A stretch of 64,000 bases of DNA, taken from Sphagnum compactum. Its lineage: Eukaryota; Bryophyta; Sphagnopsida; Sphagnales. Under the pieces are notes generated by a model. It had not been told where the DNA came from and did no database searches. It saw nothing but the letters and a program-made list of their open reading frames with translations. Made by a program: the position numbers and the translations under genes. Positions 50,954 to 60,528 of the stretch are shown piece by piece (within the stretch, counting starts at the first letter, position 1; each line of letters starts with the position of its first letter). The DNA lies in contig OZ234502.1 in assembly GCA_965153455.1 (NCBI GenBank), forward strand, positions 9,083,495 to 9,147,494. The letters are read 5' to 3'.

Positions 50954-51128
50954 GATCTGCTGAAGGGTTGTTCCTCAGACTATCTCCTTTTATAACCCTG
51001 AGCCATACTAGTCCCAAAATATCCTAGGCCATGATATTGCCAAAAGTATCCCAAAATATCCTAGGAAATGACATTGCCAAAAGTATCCCAAAATATCCTA
51101 GGCCATGACATTGCCAAAAGTATCCCAA
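50954..51128 (-). repeat. Inverted partial copy of the LTR
   Basis: These 175 bp are the reverse complement of 50,751-50,925, with about five mismatches (some 97% identity). It runs from GATCTGCTGAAGG back through the reversed TATA box and the 37-bp repeats. With a 28-bp spacer (50,926-50,953) the two arms form a long palindrome at the 5' end of the element, where a primer-binding site would normally be. Confidence 0.93.
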
Positions 51129-51142
51129 GCATCTGTAACTTT

Positions 51143-51407
51143 GGGTCTGTAACTTTGTGATCTTATAGATCATATAGGAATATATGTGTGAGAGAAATTT
51201 CATGTCATTTGGACTTGTATTGAGAGAGATCCAAACATCTGAAGTTTCAAGTGCAGATCTGGTTTTTTGGTCATATCTCCTTTGTTTAAGTTTTTTTGGG
51301 TCTGTAACTTTGTGATCTTATAGATCATATAGGAATATATGTGTGAGAGAAATTTCATGTCACTAGGACTTGTATTGAGAGAGATCCAAGCATTTGAAGT
51401 TTCAAGT
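51143..51407 (+). repeat. Leader direct repeat, two 110-bp copies
   Basis: Copies at 51,143-51,252 and 51,298-51,407 (155 bp apart) are nearly identical. Both begin GGGTCTGTAACTTTGTGATC and end GAAGTTTCAAGT. They lie between the inverted LTR copy and the gag start. A shorter duplication of TCTGTAACTTTG precedes copy one (51,132-51,143). Confidence 0.9.
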
Positions 51408-51445
51408 TTGAAGATTGAAACCGCAAAAGTGTGAGAACTACCACC

Positions 51446-52420
51446 ATGGACAACTCAGAATCAAACATCGATCTCACTCAAATCCTCGCCGCCCTTCAGC
51501 ACCTTCAACAAGAAAATGTCGTGCTTAGAGACTCGGTGACCCGCCTACAGAATCAGCCACCACCTCCTGCCCCAGTACTTCCTGCTCTTGCAATGGCCGC
51601 CCTAGAGCCCAAGATTAGTCTGCCAGAAAAGTTTGATGGAACGCGCCTCAAATTTCGAGGCTTTGTCAGCCAGGTACGCCTGATCATGCAACTACACCCC
51701 CGTCGTTATTTTGATGACACCACTCGTGTAGGATTCGTTGGAACCCTACTCACTGGGACAGCTACAGCATGGTTTGCTCCCATCCTGGAAACATCATTCC
51801 CTCTCCTACAAGATTTCAATGCCTTTATGGCGGAATTTGAAGCAGTATTTGGGGACAGTGATAAGGCCAGGACTTCAGCCAAGAAGTTGCGTCGCCTCCA
51901 GCAAGGGACACGTTCGGCCATCGTCTACGCCTTAGAATTCAAGCAGCTTGCCTGCGACGTCAATTGGGGAGAAGCTGCCTTGATTGATCAGTTTCGTTGT
52001 GGGCTTCGTGATGATGTTCAAGATCTTTTGTTGACACTCGCAGACCCTTCTTCCTTTAGTGAAGCCATCACCCAGGCAATTCGGTGCGATAATCGTCAGT
52101 TCGAACGTCGCCAGGAAAAGAAAGTCACCTCCAACGCCCAGCTTTGGAACAGTCGGCCTACTACGCTCCCCTTAGTTCCCCAAACAACACCAGTTGCCCG
52201 ACCTGCCTCTTTTGGACCTGCTCCGATGCAGATCGACACAGCTAAGTTTAAATCTTTGACAGAAACCGAGAAACTTCGCCGAAGGACAAACAATCTATGT
52301 CTTTACTGTGGCAACCCAGGGCATATAGCTCGTCAGTGCCCTCAAAAGCTTGTCAAACTTCAAGTACAAGCTGTGGAAACTCCCCAAGAGTTGGAAAACA
52401 AGAACATCCAGTCACAGTAG
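51446..52420 (+). CDS. gag: Gag polyprotein of the chromovirus
   Basis: This frame of 324 residues encodes the structural protein that packages the element RNA into virus-like particles. I chose ATG 51,446 because its context, ACCACCATGG, is a strong eukaryotic start and no earlier ATG lies in frame. The N-terminus (about residues 5-35) is a short heptad-like helix (QILAALQHLQQENVVLRDSV), followed by a proline-rich linker and, from about residue 50 to 235, the Ty3/gypsy capsid-like domain (F-D-G-T...F-R-G-F, then GTLLTGTATAWF). Near the C-terminus is one CCHC zinc knuckle, C285-X2-C288-X4-H293-X4-C298. The frame ends at TAG 52,418-52,420 and is intact. Pol follows one frame back (-1). Confidence 0.93.
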   Translation: MDNSESNIDLTQILAALQHLQQENVVLRDSVTRLQNQPPPPAPVLPALAMAALEPKISLPEKFDGTRLKFRGFVSQVRLIMQLHPRRYFDDTTRVGFVGTLLTGTATAWFAPILETSFPLLQDFNAFMAEFEAVFGDSDKARTSAKKLRRLQQGTRSAIVYALEFKQLACDVNWGEAALIDQFRCGLRDDVQDLLLTLADPSSFSEAITQAIRCDNRQFERRQEKKVTSNAQLWNSRPTTLPLVPQTTPVARPASFGPAPMQIDTAKFKSLTETEKLRRRTNNLCLYCGNPGHIARQCPQKLVKLQVQAVETPQELENKNIQSQ

Positions 52421-52884
52421 GAGCCGTGCGACTGGATCTCACCCAACACCACCTTTGCAAAAGCTCTTGTTCCGCTGTTGGTCCCAGCCCCAGTTTCACT
52501 CAGTATGTGGACATCATTCGTATTCTAGAAGACATACCACAAGTGTCAGCTTTGGTGGACTCTGGCGCCACCTCTTCTTTCATCGACGAAACATTTGTCG
52601 TCCAACACAACATCCCTGTGGTCAAGAAGTCAACCCCTGTTCCGGTAGAGGTTATTGATGGGAGAACCATTGCTTCTGGTGCAATCACACACGAGACAAC
52701 CCCTCTAGAACTCTGTATCGGCAAGCACACGGAGAAGATTGTTCTCAACATCATCTCCACCCCTCACCATCCCATCATCCTTGGTCTGCCTTGGCTAGAA
52801 GCACACAACCCTATCATTGATTGGCGATCTAGAACCTTCACCTTCAGCGCACAATGGTGCACCTCTCAAGAACCCCACGCTTAG
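52297..52884 (+). CDS. pol: Protease region of pol
   Basis: The frame is open from 52,297 and overlaps gag by 124 bp in the -1 phase. The recognisable aspartic protease starts at about 52,510. Its active site D-S-G-A-T lies at residues 88-92 (codon for D at 52,558-52,560), and the C-terminal I-I-L-G-L-P-W-L fold signature follows about 80 residues later. The first 60 or so residues do not look like a protein, while the gag phase remains protein-like up to about 52,500, so the overlap may have arisen by decay and not be a programmed frameshift. The frame ends at TAG 52,882-52,884, where the polyprotein should continue into reverse transcriptase; I take this as a nonsense mutation. Confidence 0.8.
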   Translation: MSLLWQPRAYSSSVPSKACQTSSTSCGNSPRVGKQEHPVTVGAVRLDLTQHHLCKSSCSAVGPSPSFTQYVDIIRILEDIPQVSALVDSGATSSFIDETFVVQHNIPVVKKSTPVPVEVIDGRTIASGAITHETTPLELCIGKHTEKIVLNIISTPHHPIILGLPWLEAHNPIIDWRSRTFTFSAQWCTSQEPHA

Positions 52885-54702
52885 AAAAACACTTTGTCTA
52901 GTCCTGCCAAGAACCATGTGATCGAGAACCCAAAGAGGGTCGGAACCAATTCCAGTTTTATCAAGTCTGCTATGTCAAGTCCTGTAGTCAAGAACCCCCG
53001 GTTGGTCAGAACTAAACCTTGTCCTGTCAAGAATCTTGTCAAGAATCCTGCCCAGAAAACCAAACCTGTCCAGATCTTCGTTGATAGAGCTATCCTTTTC
53101 TATCGAGCTGTTAAGAATCTTCAAGTCTTCGCCATCCATGTCAACCCAGCCAACACCACAAACCCCCAATCAGAACCAACACCTGTCAAACTTCCCGAGA
53201 TGTACAAAGACTTTGTTGATGTTTTTGAAAAGATTAATGCTGATCAGCTCCCCGCCCATAGTCCATATGACTACCCGATTGATCTAGAAGAAGGACACTC
53301 ACCACCCTTTGGTCCTATCTATGGCCTATTGGAACCGGAACTCCAAGCCCTGCGTGATTACCTTACTGAAAATCTTGCCAAGGGGTTCATTCAGCATTCC
53401 AAGTCTCCAGCCGGCGCCCCAATTTTGTTTGTCAAGAAGAAGGATGGCTCCTTTCGACTCTGTGTGGATTATCGTGGACTCAACAAGATAACCAAAAAGA
53501 ATCGATATCCCTTGCCCTTGATTTCAGGTCTCCTAGATCGACTACGTACCGGGAAGATCTTCACCAAGCTTGACCTCCGTGGAGCCTACAACTTACTCAG
53601 GATTCGCCCCGGTGATGAATGGAAGACAGCTTTCCGCACACGCTACGGCCACTTCGAATACACGGTCATGCCCTTCGGCCTCACCAATGCACCCGCAGTC
53701 TTTCAGCATCTGATGAATGATATCTTCCGGGATTACATGGACGAATTTGTAGTGGTCTATTTGGATGACATTTTAATCTTTTCCAAGGACCAGGAAACCC
53801 ACGACAAACATGTACGATTGGTGCTTGCGACGCTCCGGGAGCATGGCTTATACGCCAAGTTGGAAAAATGTGAATTCGACAAATCTTCAGTGGCGTTCTT
53901 CGGCTACGTGATCTCTCCAGATGGCATTTTCATGGACAAGTCAAAGGTCGAAACCATCCAGTGTTGGGCTACTCCATCCTTGGTCAAGGACGTTCAACGC
54001 TTCCTAGGGTTTGCCAACTTCTATCGTCGGTTTATCAAAGGCTACTCCAAGATCACAACACCGTTAATAACCCTGACTTGCAAAGACAAGCCCTTCTCGT
54101 GGAATCCAACGGCCCAGGCTGCTTTTGATACTCTCAAGATGGCATTCACCTCTGCACCCATCCTGATACATCTCGATCCTGCCAAGCCATTCATTGTGGA
54201 AACGGACGCTTCAGATTTTGCCTTGGGAGCTATTCTATCTCAATTTGGAATAGATGGGTTGTTGCATCCAGTTGCTTTCTATTCACGGAAGTTAACTAGT
54301 GCCGAAATCAACTACCAGGTCTACGATAAGGAACTCCTGGCAATCATCACGACATTCGAGCAGTGGAGACCGTATCTTGTCGGAGCTCAACATCGAGTCC
54401 AAGTTCTGACAGATCACAAGAATCTCCTTTATTTCACAACTACTCGGACCTTAAATCGTCGCCAGGCACGCTGGTTTATCTTCCTAGTTGATTTCGACTT
54501 TGAGATTCAATATCAACCCGGCACCCAGCAAGGGATTGCTGATGCGCTATCTCGTCGTTCAAAATATGAACTTCGAGCGGGGGATGTGGCCTACGGCCAG
54601 CAGAACCAGACTTTACTCAACCCCGAGCAATTTCGAGTTGCAGCAACAATCAGGCACCCTCCCAGACTCATACCTTGTCAGGGACATCAAGATGGCAACT
54701 GA
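52885..54702 (+). pseudogene. pol: Reverse transcriptase and RNase H region of pol, 3' frameshifted
   Basis: Same phase as the protease region, directly after the TAG. It copies element RNA into DNA and removes the RNA strand. After a linker of about 100 residues comes the reverse transcriptase, with L-D-L-R-G-A-Y, the M-P-F-G-L-T-N-A-P motif and the catalytic Y-L-D-D at 53,758-53,769. RNase H follows, with T-D-A-S-D (catalytic D codon 54,205-54,207), Y-D-K-E-L-L-A and T-D-H-K-N-L. Homology in this phase stops near 54,631-54,633 and continues one phase later, consistent with an extra T in a TTT run. The last 24 or so residues before the stop at 54,702 are therefore out-of-frame sequence. All catalytic motifs look intact. 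Confidence 0.88.
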
Positions 54703-56152
54703 GGAAGACACCTGGGCTACCAACATCAAGAAGGAACTCCAGGAACGACCAAGGAACCCAAATCGTGATGATTTGGATCAGTTTGAGCAGCAAGACGGAC
54801 TTCTCCTTCGAAATAACCTGATTTATGTACCCGAAGGACCTATACACCTAAAAATCCTGAGAGAATGCCACGACAACACCCTGGCGGGTCACTTTGGAAT
54901 GGCACGGACTCACGAACTAATGTCAAGGACTTACTGGTGGCCCAAAATGAACAAGATGCTACGGGAGTATGTCAAGTCTTGTGATACATGTGCTTAATCC
55001 AAGGCTCCCAGGCATCGCCCGTTTGGACTCCTACAGCCTCTGTCGATTCCTAGCCGACCTTGGGGATCTATTGCAATGGACTTCATCACGGACCTCCCTA
55101 TTGTCAGAACCAAGAATTCAATACTGGTTGTGGTCGATCGACTCACCAAAATGGCCCATTTCACCCCTTGTTCCAAGTCAATCACGGCAGAAGAGACAGC
55201 TTAGTTAATTCTGGACGAGATCGTCCGACTGCATGGACTCCCCGAGGAAATTGTGTCCGACAGAGGTCCTCAGTTTGCATCCAAGTTCTGGCATCGTCTA
55301 TTCGAGCTTCTTGGACTTGACATTCGGCTATCTTCAGCTTTCCACCCTGAGACAGATGGACAAACCGAACGGACAAACCAGACACTCGAGCAATACCTTC
55401 GCTGCACTATGAACTACCAACAAGACGACTGGTTGGACCTACTATCTCAAGCAGAGTTTGCTTATAATAACATAACACATGCATCGACCGAGATCAGTCC
55501 CTTCTTTGCCAATTACGGTTTTCATCCCAGGTTCAGCCTTGAAATTCCTGGAGACTCCGTAAACCCCTCGACTGAATAAAGGGCCACGAGGCTTGGACAG
55601 GTTCAACAGAACCTTATGGCAGAATTCAAGCTAACACAGGAGTGGCAAAAGAAGCAAGTAGACCGCCGACACAAGGACCATCCAAACTTCAAGGTTGGAG
55701 ACAAGGTCTGGCTTTTCAGAAAGAACATTGCTACCACTCGCCCATGTGCCAAGTTGGATTACAAGCGCCTCGGACCTTTCAAAATCGCCAAATTGGTTGG
55801 TCTAGTGGCTTGCCAGTTGGAGCTTCCACCCCAGTTCAAAATCCACAATGTTTTCCATGTCTCCCTGCTTGAGCCCTATCATGAAAACCCGATCCCAGAA
55901 CGTCATCAAGAACCCCCAGCTCCAGTCGAAATTGAAGGCCAAGAAGAGTTTGAAGTTCAGGAGGTCTTGGACTCCAAGAAGATTCGTGGAAAGCTCCTGT
56001 ACCTTGTTTTTTGGCGAGGTTATCCTCCTTCTGAAGCTACTTGGGAGCCTGCTGGAAACCTAGTTCATGCCCAAGACTTAGTTAATCGGTTTCACCAACG
56101 GTATCCTAACAAACCGGCTCCATCTGGAAGATGTCGCTTGAGGAGAGGATAA
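54634..56152 (+). pseudogene. pol: Integrase and chromodomain region of pol, with three premature stops
   Basis: Continues pol in the next phase. The zinc domain is H-X6-H-X29-C-X2-C (codons at 54,869, 54,890, 54,980, 54,989). The catalytic triad is present: D at 55,079, D at 55,259 and E at 55,367, with exactly 35 residues between the last two (DD35E). A GPF motif (55,772-55,780) and the chromodomain (about 55,949-56,107; aromatic residues F-W, Y and W of T-W-E-P) follow. The frame is cut by TAA 54,995-54,997, TAG 55,202-55,204 and TAA 55,577-55,579. Between stops it is well conserved, including the open stretch 55,616-56,152, which ends in TAA at the LTR edge. In chromoviruses the chromodomain is known to steer integration toward particular histone marks. 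Confidence 0.9.
56140..56149 (+). promoter_or_regulatory. Polypurine tract
   Basis: GAGGAGAGGA lies just before the 3' LTR, the expected primer for plus-strand DNA synthesis. It overlaps the end of the pol frame. Confidence 0.7.
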
Positions 56153-56419
56153 TGTCATGGCCTAGGATATTTTGGGATACTTTTGGCAATGTCATGTCCT
56201 AGGATATTTTGGGATACTTTTGGCAATATCATGGCCTAGGATATTTTGGGATACTTTTGGCAATATCATGGCCTAGGATATTTTGGGACTAGTATGGCTC
56301 AGGGTTATAAAAGGAGATAGTCTGGGGAACAACCCTTCAGCAGATCAACACCAGTTGATGGGTCAATAAAGCTTGTCTCGTCTTGTAATTCTCCACTTGT
56401 TTGTAGTCGGTCCATAACA
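56153..56419 (+). repeat. 3' LTR, 267 bp
   Basis: The complete LTR, TGTCATGGCC...GTCCATAACA. It has the 37-bp U3 repeats, TATAAAA (56,306-56,312) and AATAAA (56,365-56,370). Two substitutions separate it from the shared part of the 5' LTR. Confidence 0.95.
56365..56370 (+). terminator. Polyadenylation signal AATAAA in the 3' LTR
   Basis: A canonical AATAAA 53 bp after the TATA box. It is absent from the 5' LTR because of the 49-bp deletion. Confidence 0.6.
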
Positions 56420-56424
56420 TAAAC

Positions 56425-59400
56425 CTCAATTTGGGGACTAAAGTAAACCCACAAATGGTGAAAATTAATGCAAATTTAGATTCCCAAACAACTCAAAGTG
56501 TAGAGAAATTACCCAAGGTACAAGAATGGTTTTGCATGGACCTATAAGGATTAGAAGGGGATACCACCATGTATAATTCAACGTCAGATTAAACTAGATA
56601 CCATTATCCCACCAACGCATCAAACTAGGTATGTACAAGATGAATCCTAATGATGCATCAATGGTAAAACAAGATTTGGACAAATTACTTATTGTCATAT
56701 TCATAATTTCAATAGAAGAAACCACTTGGCTTTTTATGATTGTAGTCATATCAAAGAAGAATGGGAAGTTGTGGATTTGCATAGATTTCCAAAAATGCAA
56801 TGTAGTTCCCTTTTTACGTTTTTACCTTTTTACCAAGGAGGTTTTTGACATGGTGGTAGGTTATGAAGTCTATTTTTTTTTGGATGGATTCACCAATTAT
56901 CACCAAATTATGATAGCCTTGGATGATAGGCACAAAACAACCTTCATTATTGATTAAAGTGTTTTCATTTGGCTAGTCATGCCATTTGGATTAAAGAATG
57001 TTCTTCCTACATACCAATGGGTAGTCAAAATGGCTTTTTGGGAATATCTTGGAACATTCATGAAGTTGTTTTTGGATGATTTCAATGTGTTCAATGATTA
57101 AAAATTATCTTAACAAACTTTAATCGTTTTTTGACAAGTGTTAAAAATTCAATATTAGCCTAAACCTTAAGAAATGCATGTTAAAAGTTCACTTAGAGGT
57201 GATCCTAGGATACATTGTACAAATCAAGGAGGGTAAACTAATAGATCCTAAGAATTTTTTTACCATTGTCAACATACCACCTCCAAAAACTCCCAAGGAC
57301 ATCTAAATTTTCAATGGTATGGCCCAATTTTACCATTGTTTTATTTAAGATTTTGCATTCATCGTGGCCCAAATTACCAAGCCATCAAGGACATTTGATT
57401 GGACCCCATAATGTCAAGTAAGATGGGATATTTGGGATAAAAAAAAGGTACATGGATGTTCCAAGGTGGGATTTAGAATTCCAGGTACACACATATGCCT
57501 TTAATATGGTAGTGGGAGATATGTTGGCCCAAAATCCTATCAGTAAATGCAATCAACGAATTAATTATACATCTCGTCTTTTGAACAATGAAGAAAAGAA
57601 TTACACCACTACCAGAAATAAGGCTTTAATTATGAGTCATGCCTTGCATAAATTTAAACATTACTTGTTGGGCAACAAGTTTATCTTTTTGTGGATCACA
57701 TGGTATTTGATTAAGAAACCATAAATTTTTAAAGGGGATGATCAGATGGTTACTATTTTTTTTGGAGTATGATTTTTCAGTGTTGTACAAAACAAAATAG
57801 TCTCATGTTTAATTGCAAATGTTCTTCTCAAATTGCTAAATATTACTAAAATTACAAGAGTCCCCTCAAATTTCAAATGTCCCTCTATTTTTCATGCATC
57901 TTATTTGGTTATAAAAAATTCAAGATAACTTAATTACTTAGATATTTTTGGTATGTTTTATCAATAGTAGAAAAAGAAATTGGCCCTACCTTTTACAATG
58001 GTTCAAGGAGAGCTATATAAACGTGGGCATATCAAGTGATAAGGTAATATCTGCATCCAAACCAAATTCCCATTGTTTTATATGGAATGCACCAAGGTGT
58101 GGAAGGAGGCATTTTTTTTATAAACATCACTGCTAAGAATATCATGAATGCCAAATATTGGTGCCCACCAACCTTACACAAGGACATTCTACAATATTGT
58201 TAATCCTTTGATGATTGCCAATGTCTAAATTTTTTGATAACTATTAATATTTCCAAACTAATTACCATTTTGCGAATAAAAACTTGCATGAAATGGGGTT
58301 GGATTTTCTTGGCCCCATCAAGCATGTTGGTAGGTATACTAAGAATAATTACATTTTGATAGTTATCAAATATGTTACAAAATGGAAGTTAAAACCTTCA
58401 TGATGAATACAATCATAATTGCAAAAAAAATCATTTATGACTTCATTATTACCAATTTGGATGCCCATTCACATTGGTGAATGATCAAGGTGGGTGAAAG
58501 CATGGTAAATTAAACCACAAATGTTCTTTGCAACATAAATGAAAAGTAGTTAAGAAATATGATTTGATGTATTGAACGTAAAAATATTATTTAGTTCAAG
58601 GATAAATATGAACATTTTCTTCAACTTTGTTAAAACTTTAAATAAAAAGTACATGTTTAAAGTAAGTTTAAGTAGATTCATGGGAATTCAAGAAAAGATC
58701 ACAATCTACTTTATAGCCCTTATGTAGATTATAAGTAGATGAAATATTACACTTAATTGTTTTTGAATTTATGGGGCCTTAAAATGCAATTGTGGCTTTT
58801 CATCTTTTTCACATTATAATACAAATATATTTAGCTTGTAGGGTGAAAGTAGGTTTGAAAAAATATATACTAATCAATTTCAAACCTACTTGTTATTTAC
58901 TTTTATTATATTGAAATTCTTTAAATTTTATACTCAACTTACCATAAACCCAATGTAGGCATAAATGTTTTCAAAATGAAAGATTAAAATTTTCAAAGCT
59001 ACTTTCTTGTGTTTTTGTAGAAAACTATCATTTTTTAAATGGGATTTTAGGGAGATGTATTTTTTGATCTAATTTACCATGCTTTCACCTAGGTGTGCAT
59101 TTTATCAATGTGATATTCTCATTATTCATTTCTTGATGAAACACACCATTTCCACCACTTAATATAACATGGTAATGGGTAAGCAAAATCAACCAACAAG
59201 GTGATTGAACTATTGTTGACAATGATGGTCAATGAAAAAGACAAATTGGGATGAACATTTGCATACAATCCTTTAGTTTATTGGACAACTTTCAAAGTTA
59301 CCACAAGTTGTACACCATTCTAATTGGTTTATGGGCTTCACCCATTGATGCCTAATATTGAATACCTACTACCCACCACTAATTCAAAGACTTCTAAGGA

Positions 59401-59790
59401 TTTTTCCCTAGTTAGAGTTTTGACAAGTAGACTTTTATAATTGGAAAAGTTGAATGGATTTAGGCAAGAGGCAATTGAAACTATAGGAAAACATACATGG
59501 AATCATGTTTTATGGGCATAACAACATTACAAGAACAAATCATTTTCCATGGGGGATTATGCTTTGTAGTTTCCAAAGGCAAGGAAAACACACACACAAA
59601 AGTTCAAAAAATAATTGTTTGGTCCATATAGGATTCAATGTTGTTTGCCAAACAACATTACTTCATAAGTCACAATGGACAAGTTTGATCCCAACCCCAT
59701 ATTGGTCAACATCAACAAGTTGAAACCCTACATGTGTTTGGATTTAGCTCCTAGCTAGAGGATTGGAAGATATGGTAGGGTGTAGATACA
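56425..59790 (+). pseudogene. Decayed Ty3/gypsy pol of plant type (RT, RNase H, integrase)
   Basis: An old retrotransposon remnant with many stops and shifts. Reverse transcriptase: M-N-P-N, K-K-N-G-K-L, F-L-D-G-F at 56,631-56,957, then in other phases M-P-F-G-L-K-N (about 56,980) and L-F-L-D-D-F (about 57,070). RNase H at 57,480-57,724 has R-L-L-N-N-E-E-K-N-Y-T-T-T and H-K-F-K-H-Y-L-L-G-N-K-F. Integrase zinc-domain traces (D-D-C-Q) lie near 58,215, and the core G-L-D-F-L-G-P-I-K near 58,300 with D-Q-G near 58,485. A C-terminal D-P-N-P-I-L-V-N-I-N-K-L-K-P-Y block lies near 59,690. The F-L-D-D-F motif suggests the Tat/Athila side of plant Ty3/gypsy elements. It is AT-rich like its surroundings. 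The chromovirus seems to have inserted at its 5' side and a small element splits its integrase. Confidence 0.85.
58493..59090. mobile_element. 598-bp inverted-repeat element nested in the old integrase
   Basis: Perfect 20-bp terminal inverted repeats: GGTGAAAGCATGGTAAATTA at 58,493-58,512 and its complement at 59,070-59,089. The sequence AGGTG flanks both sides (58,488-58,492 and 59,091-59,095), a probable 5-bp target duplication. Integrase homology reads D-Q-G before the element and G-V-H-F-I-N after it, as expected if one coding stretch was split. No transposase frame; the superfamily is not clear. Confidence 0.8.
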
Positions 59791-59880
59791 AGGGTGTAGA
59801 TATGGTATAATTGGGATTCCACAAGAAAAAAATTCCAACTTACCACTGTAGCAAAATTGATTTATGGTTCCCTTGGTTTG

Positions 59881-60165
59881 TTATGTTGAAATTTCATTAG
59901 TTGGAACGTCCTTCCTCTCCTTTAATTTCCTGTTGGAATTATCATGGTTTGAGTGGCACCTTTTTTTGGTATGCTTTGGTTTGTGGCATTGACTACAAAT
60001 GGTGTTTGCCCTTTTGGACTCAATAGACTTTTCCAATTTATTCATAGGTTCAAGCAATTTCCAATAGTCATTAACAACACTGATGATCTCTTGACATGTA
60101 AAAACTTTCAACATCCCAAGGGCTTTCCATTTAGGTTTTCCATGATTGTGTTTATATTCACACAT
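59881..60165 (-). pseudogene. Gag-like zinc-knuckle fragment on the minus strand
   Basis: An open frame of 94 residues has a CCHC motif, C-S-Q-C-H-K-P-K-H-T-K-K-R-C (C-X2-C-X4-H-X4-C), then N-H-D-N-S-N-R-K-L-K, a layout typical of retrotransposon Gag C-termini. The preceding part is helical and charged. It lies opposite in strand to the pol remnant just upstream, so it belongs to a different or rearranged element. It lacks the capsid part and any adjoining pol. Confidence 0.55.
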
Positions 60166-60528
60166 CTATGTTGATGTACAATGAGAAGTACAAGTTCTAT
60201 GACTCCCCTTGATAAGTTGGCATAAAACCCTTTTGACATAACATGGCATTTATTCTTGTTATTTTTTAGTGGTGTACACCATGTTTAGTGCTATGCCTTT
60301 GATAATGATTGACATGGTATAACAAGATTTCTTTCAATAAGCACTTCGAAACATTTGTGGGACAAACATTTTGGTCATGCACATGTTTTCTAGTGGTAAG
60401 TTTGACCCACCACCCTTTATTAATGCTTCCATTATAATTTGGTTTTTGGGTGTGCATGCGAAGATTTTCAAGTGGCCCAAACATTAGCTCCTTTTCCCTT
60501 AACCCCCTTTGTCTAACACCATTTCAAC

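Larger units (their letters stand above)
50732..56419 (+). mobile_element. Chromovirus: Ty3/gypsy LTR retrotransposon with chromodomain
   Basis: A full-length 5,688-bp element. Both ends are TG...CA LTRs, flanked by the 5-bp duplication TAAAC (50,727-50,731 and 56,420-56,424), so it integrated as one unit. Order is LTR, leader, gag, protease, reverse transcriptase, RNase H, integrase, chromodomain, LTR, the Ty3/gypsy order. The C-terminal chromodomain places it in the chromoviruses; the proteins remind me of the Tcn1-like group of fungi and mosses, which is an impression and not a search result. It is far more GC-rich than its surroundings. Pol is interrupted by nonsense codons and a frameshift, so this copy cannot make all its proteins. 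Confidence 0.96.

Noticed and set aside
51706-55385. Other-phase and minus-strand frames within the chromovirus
   Set aside because: Shadows of gag and pol: they lack domain signatures and overlap the well-supported frames.
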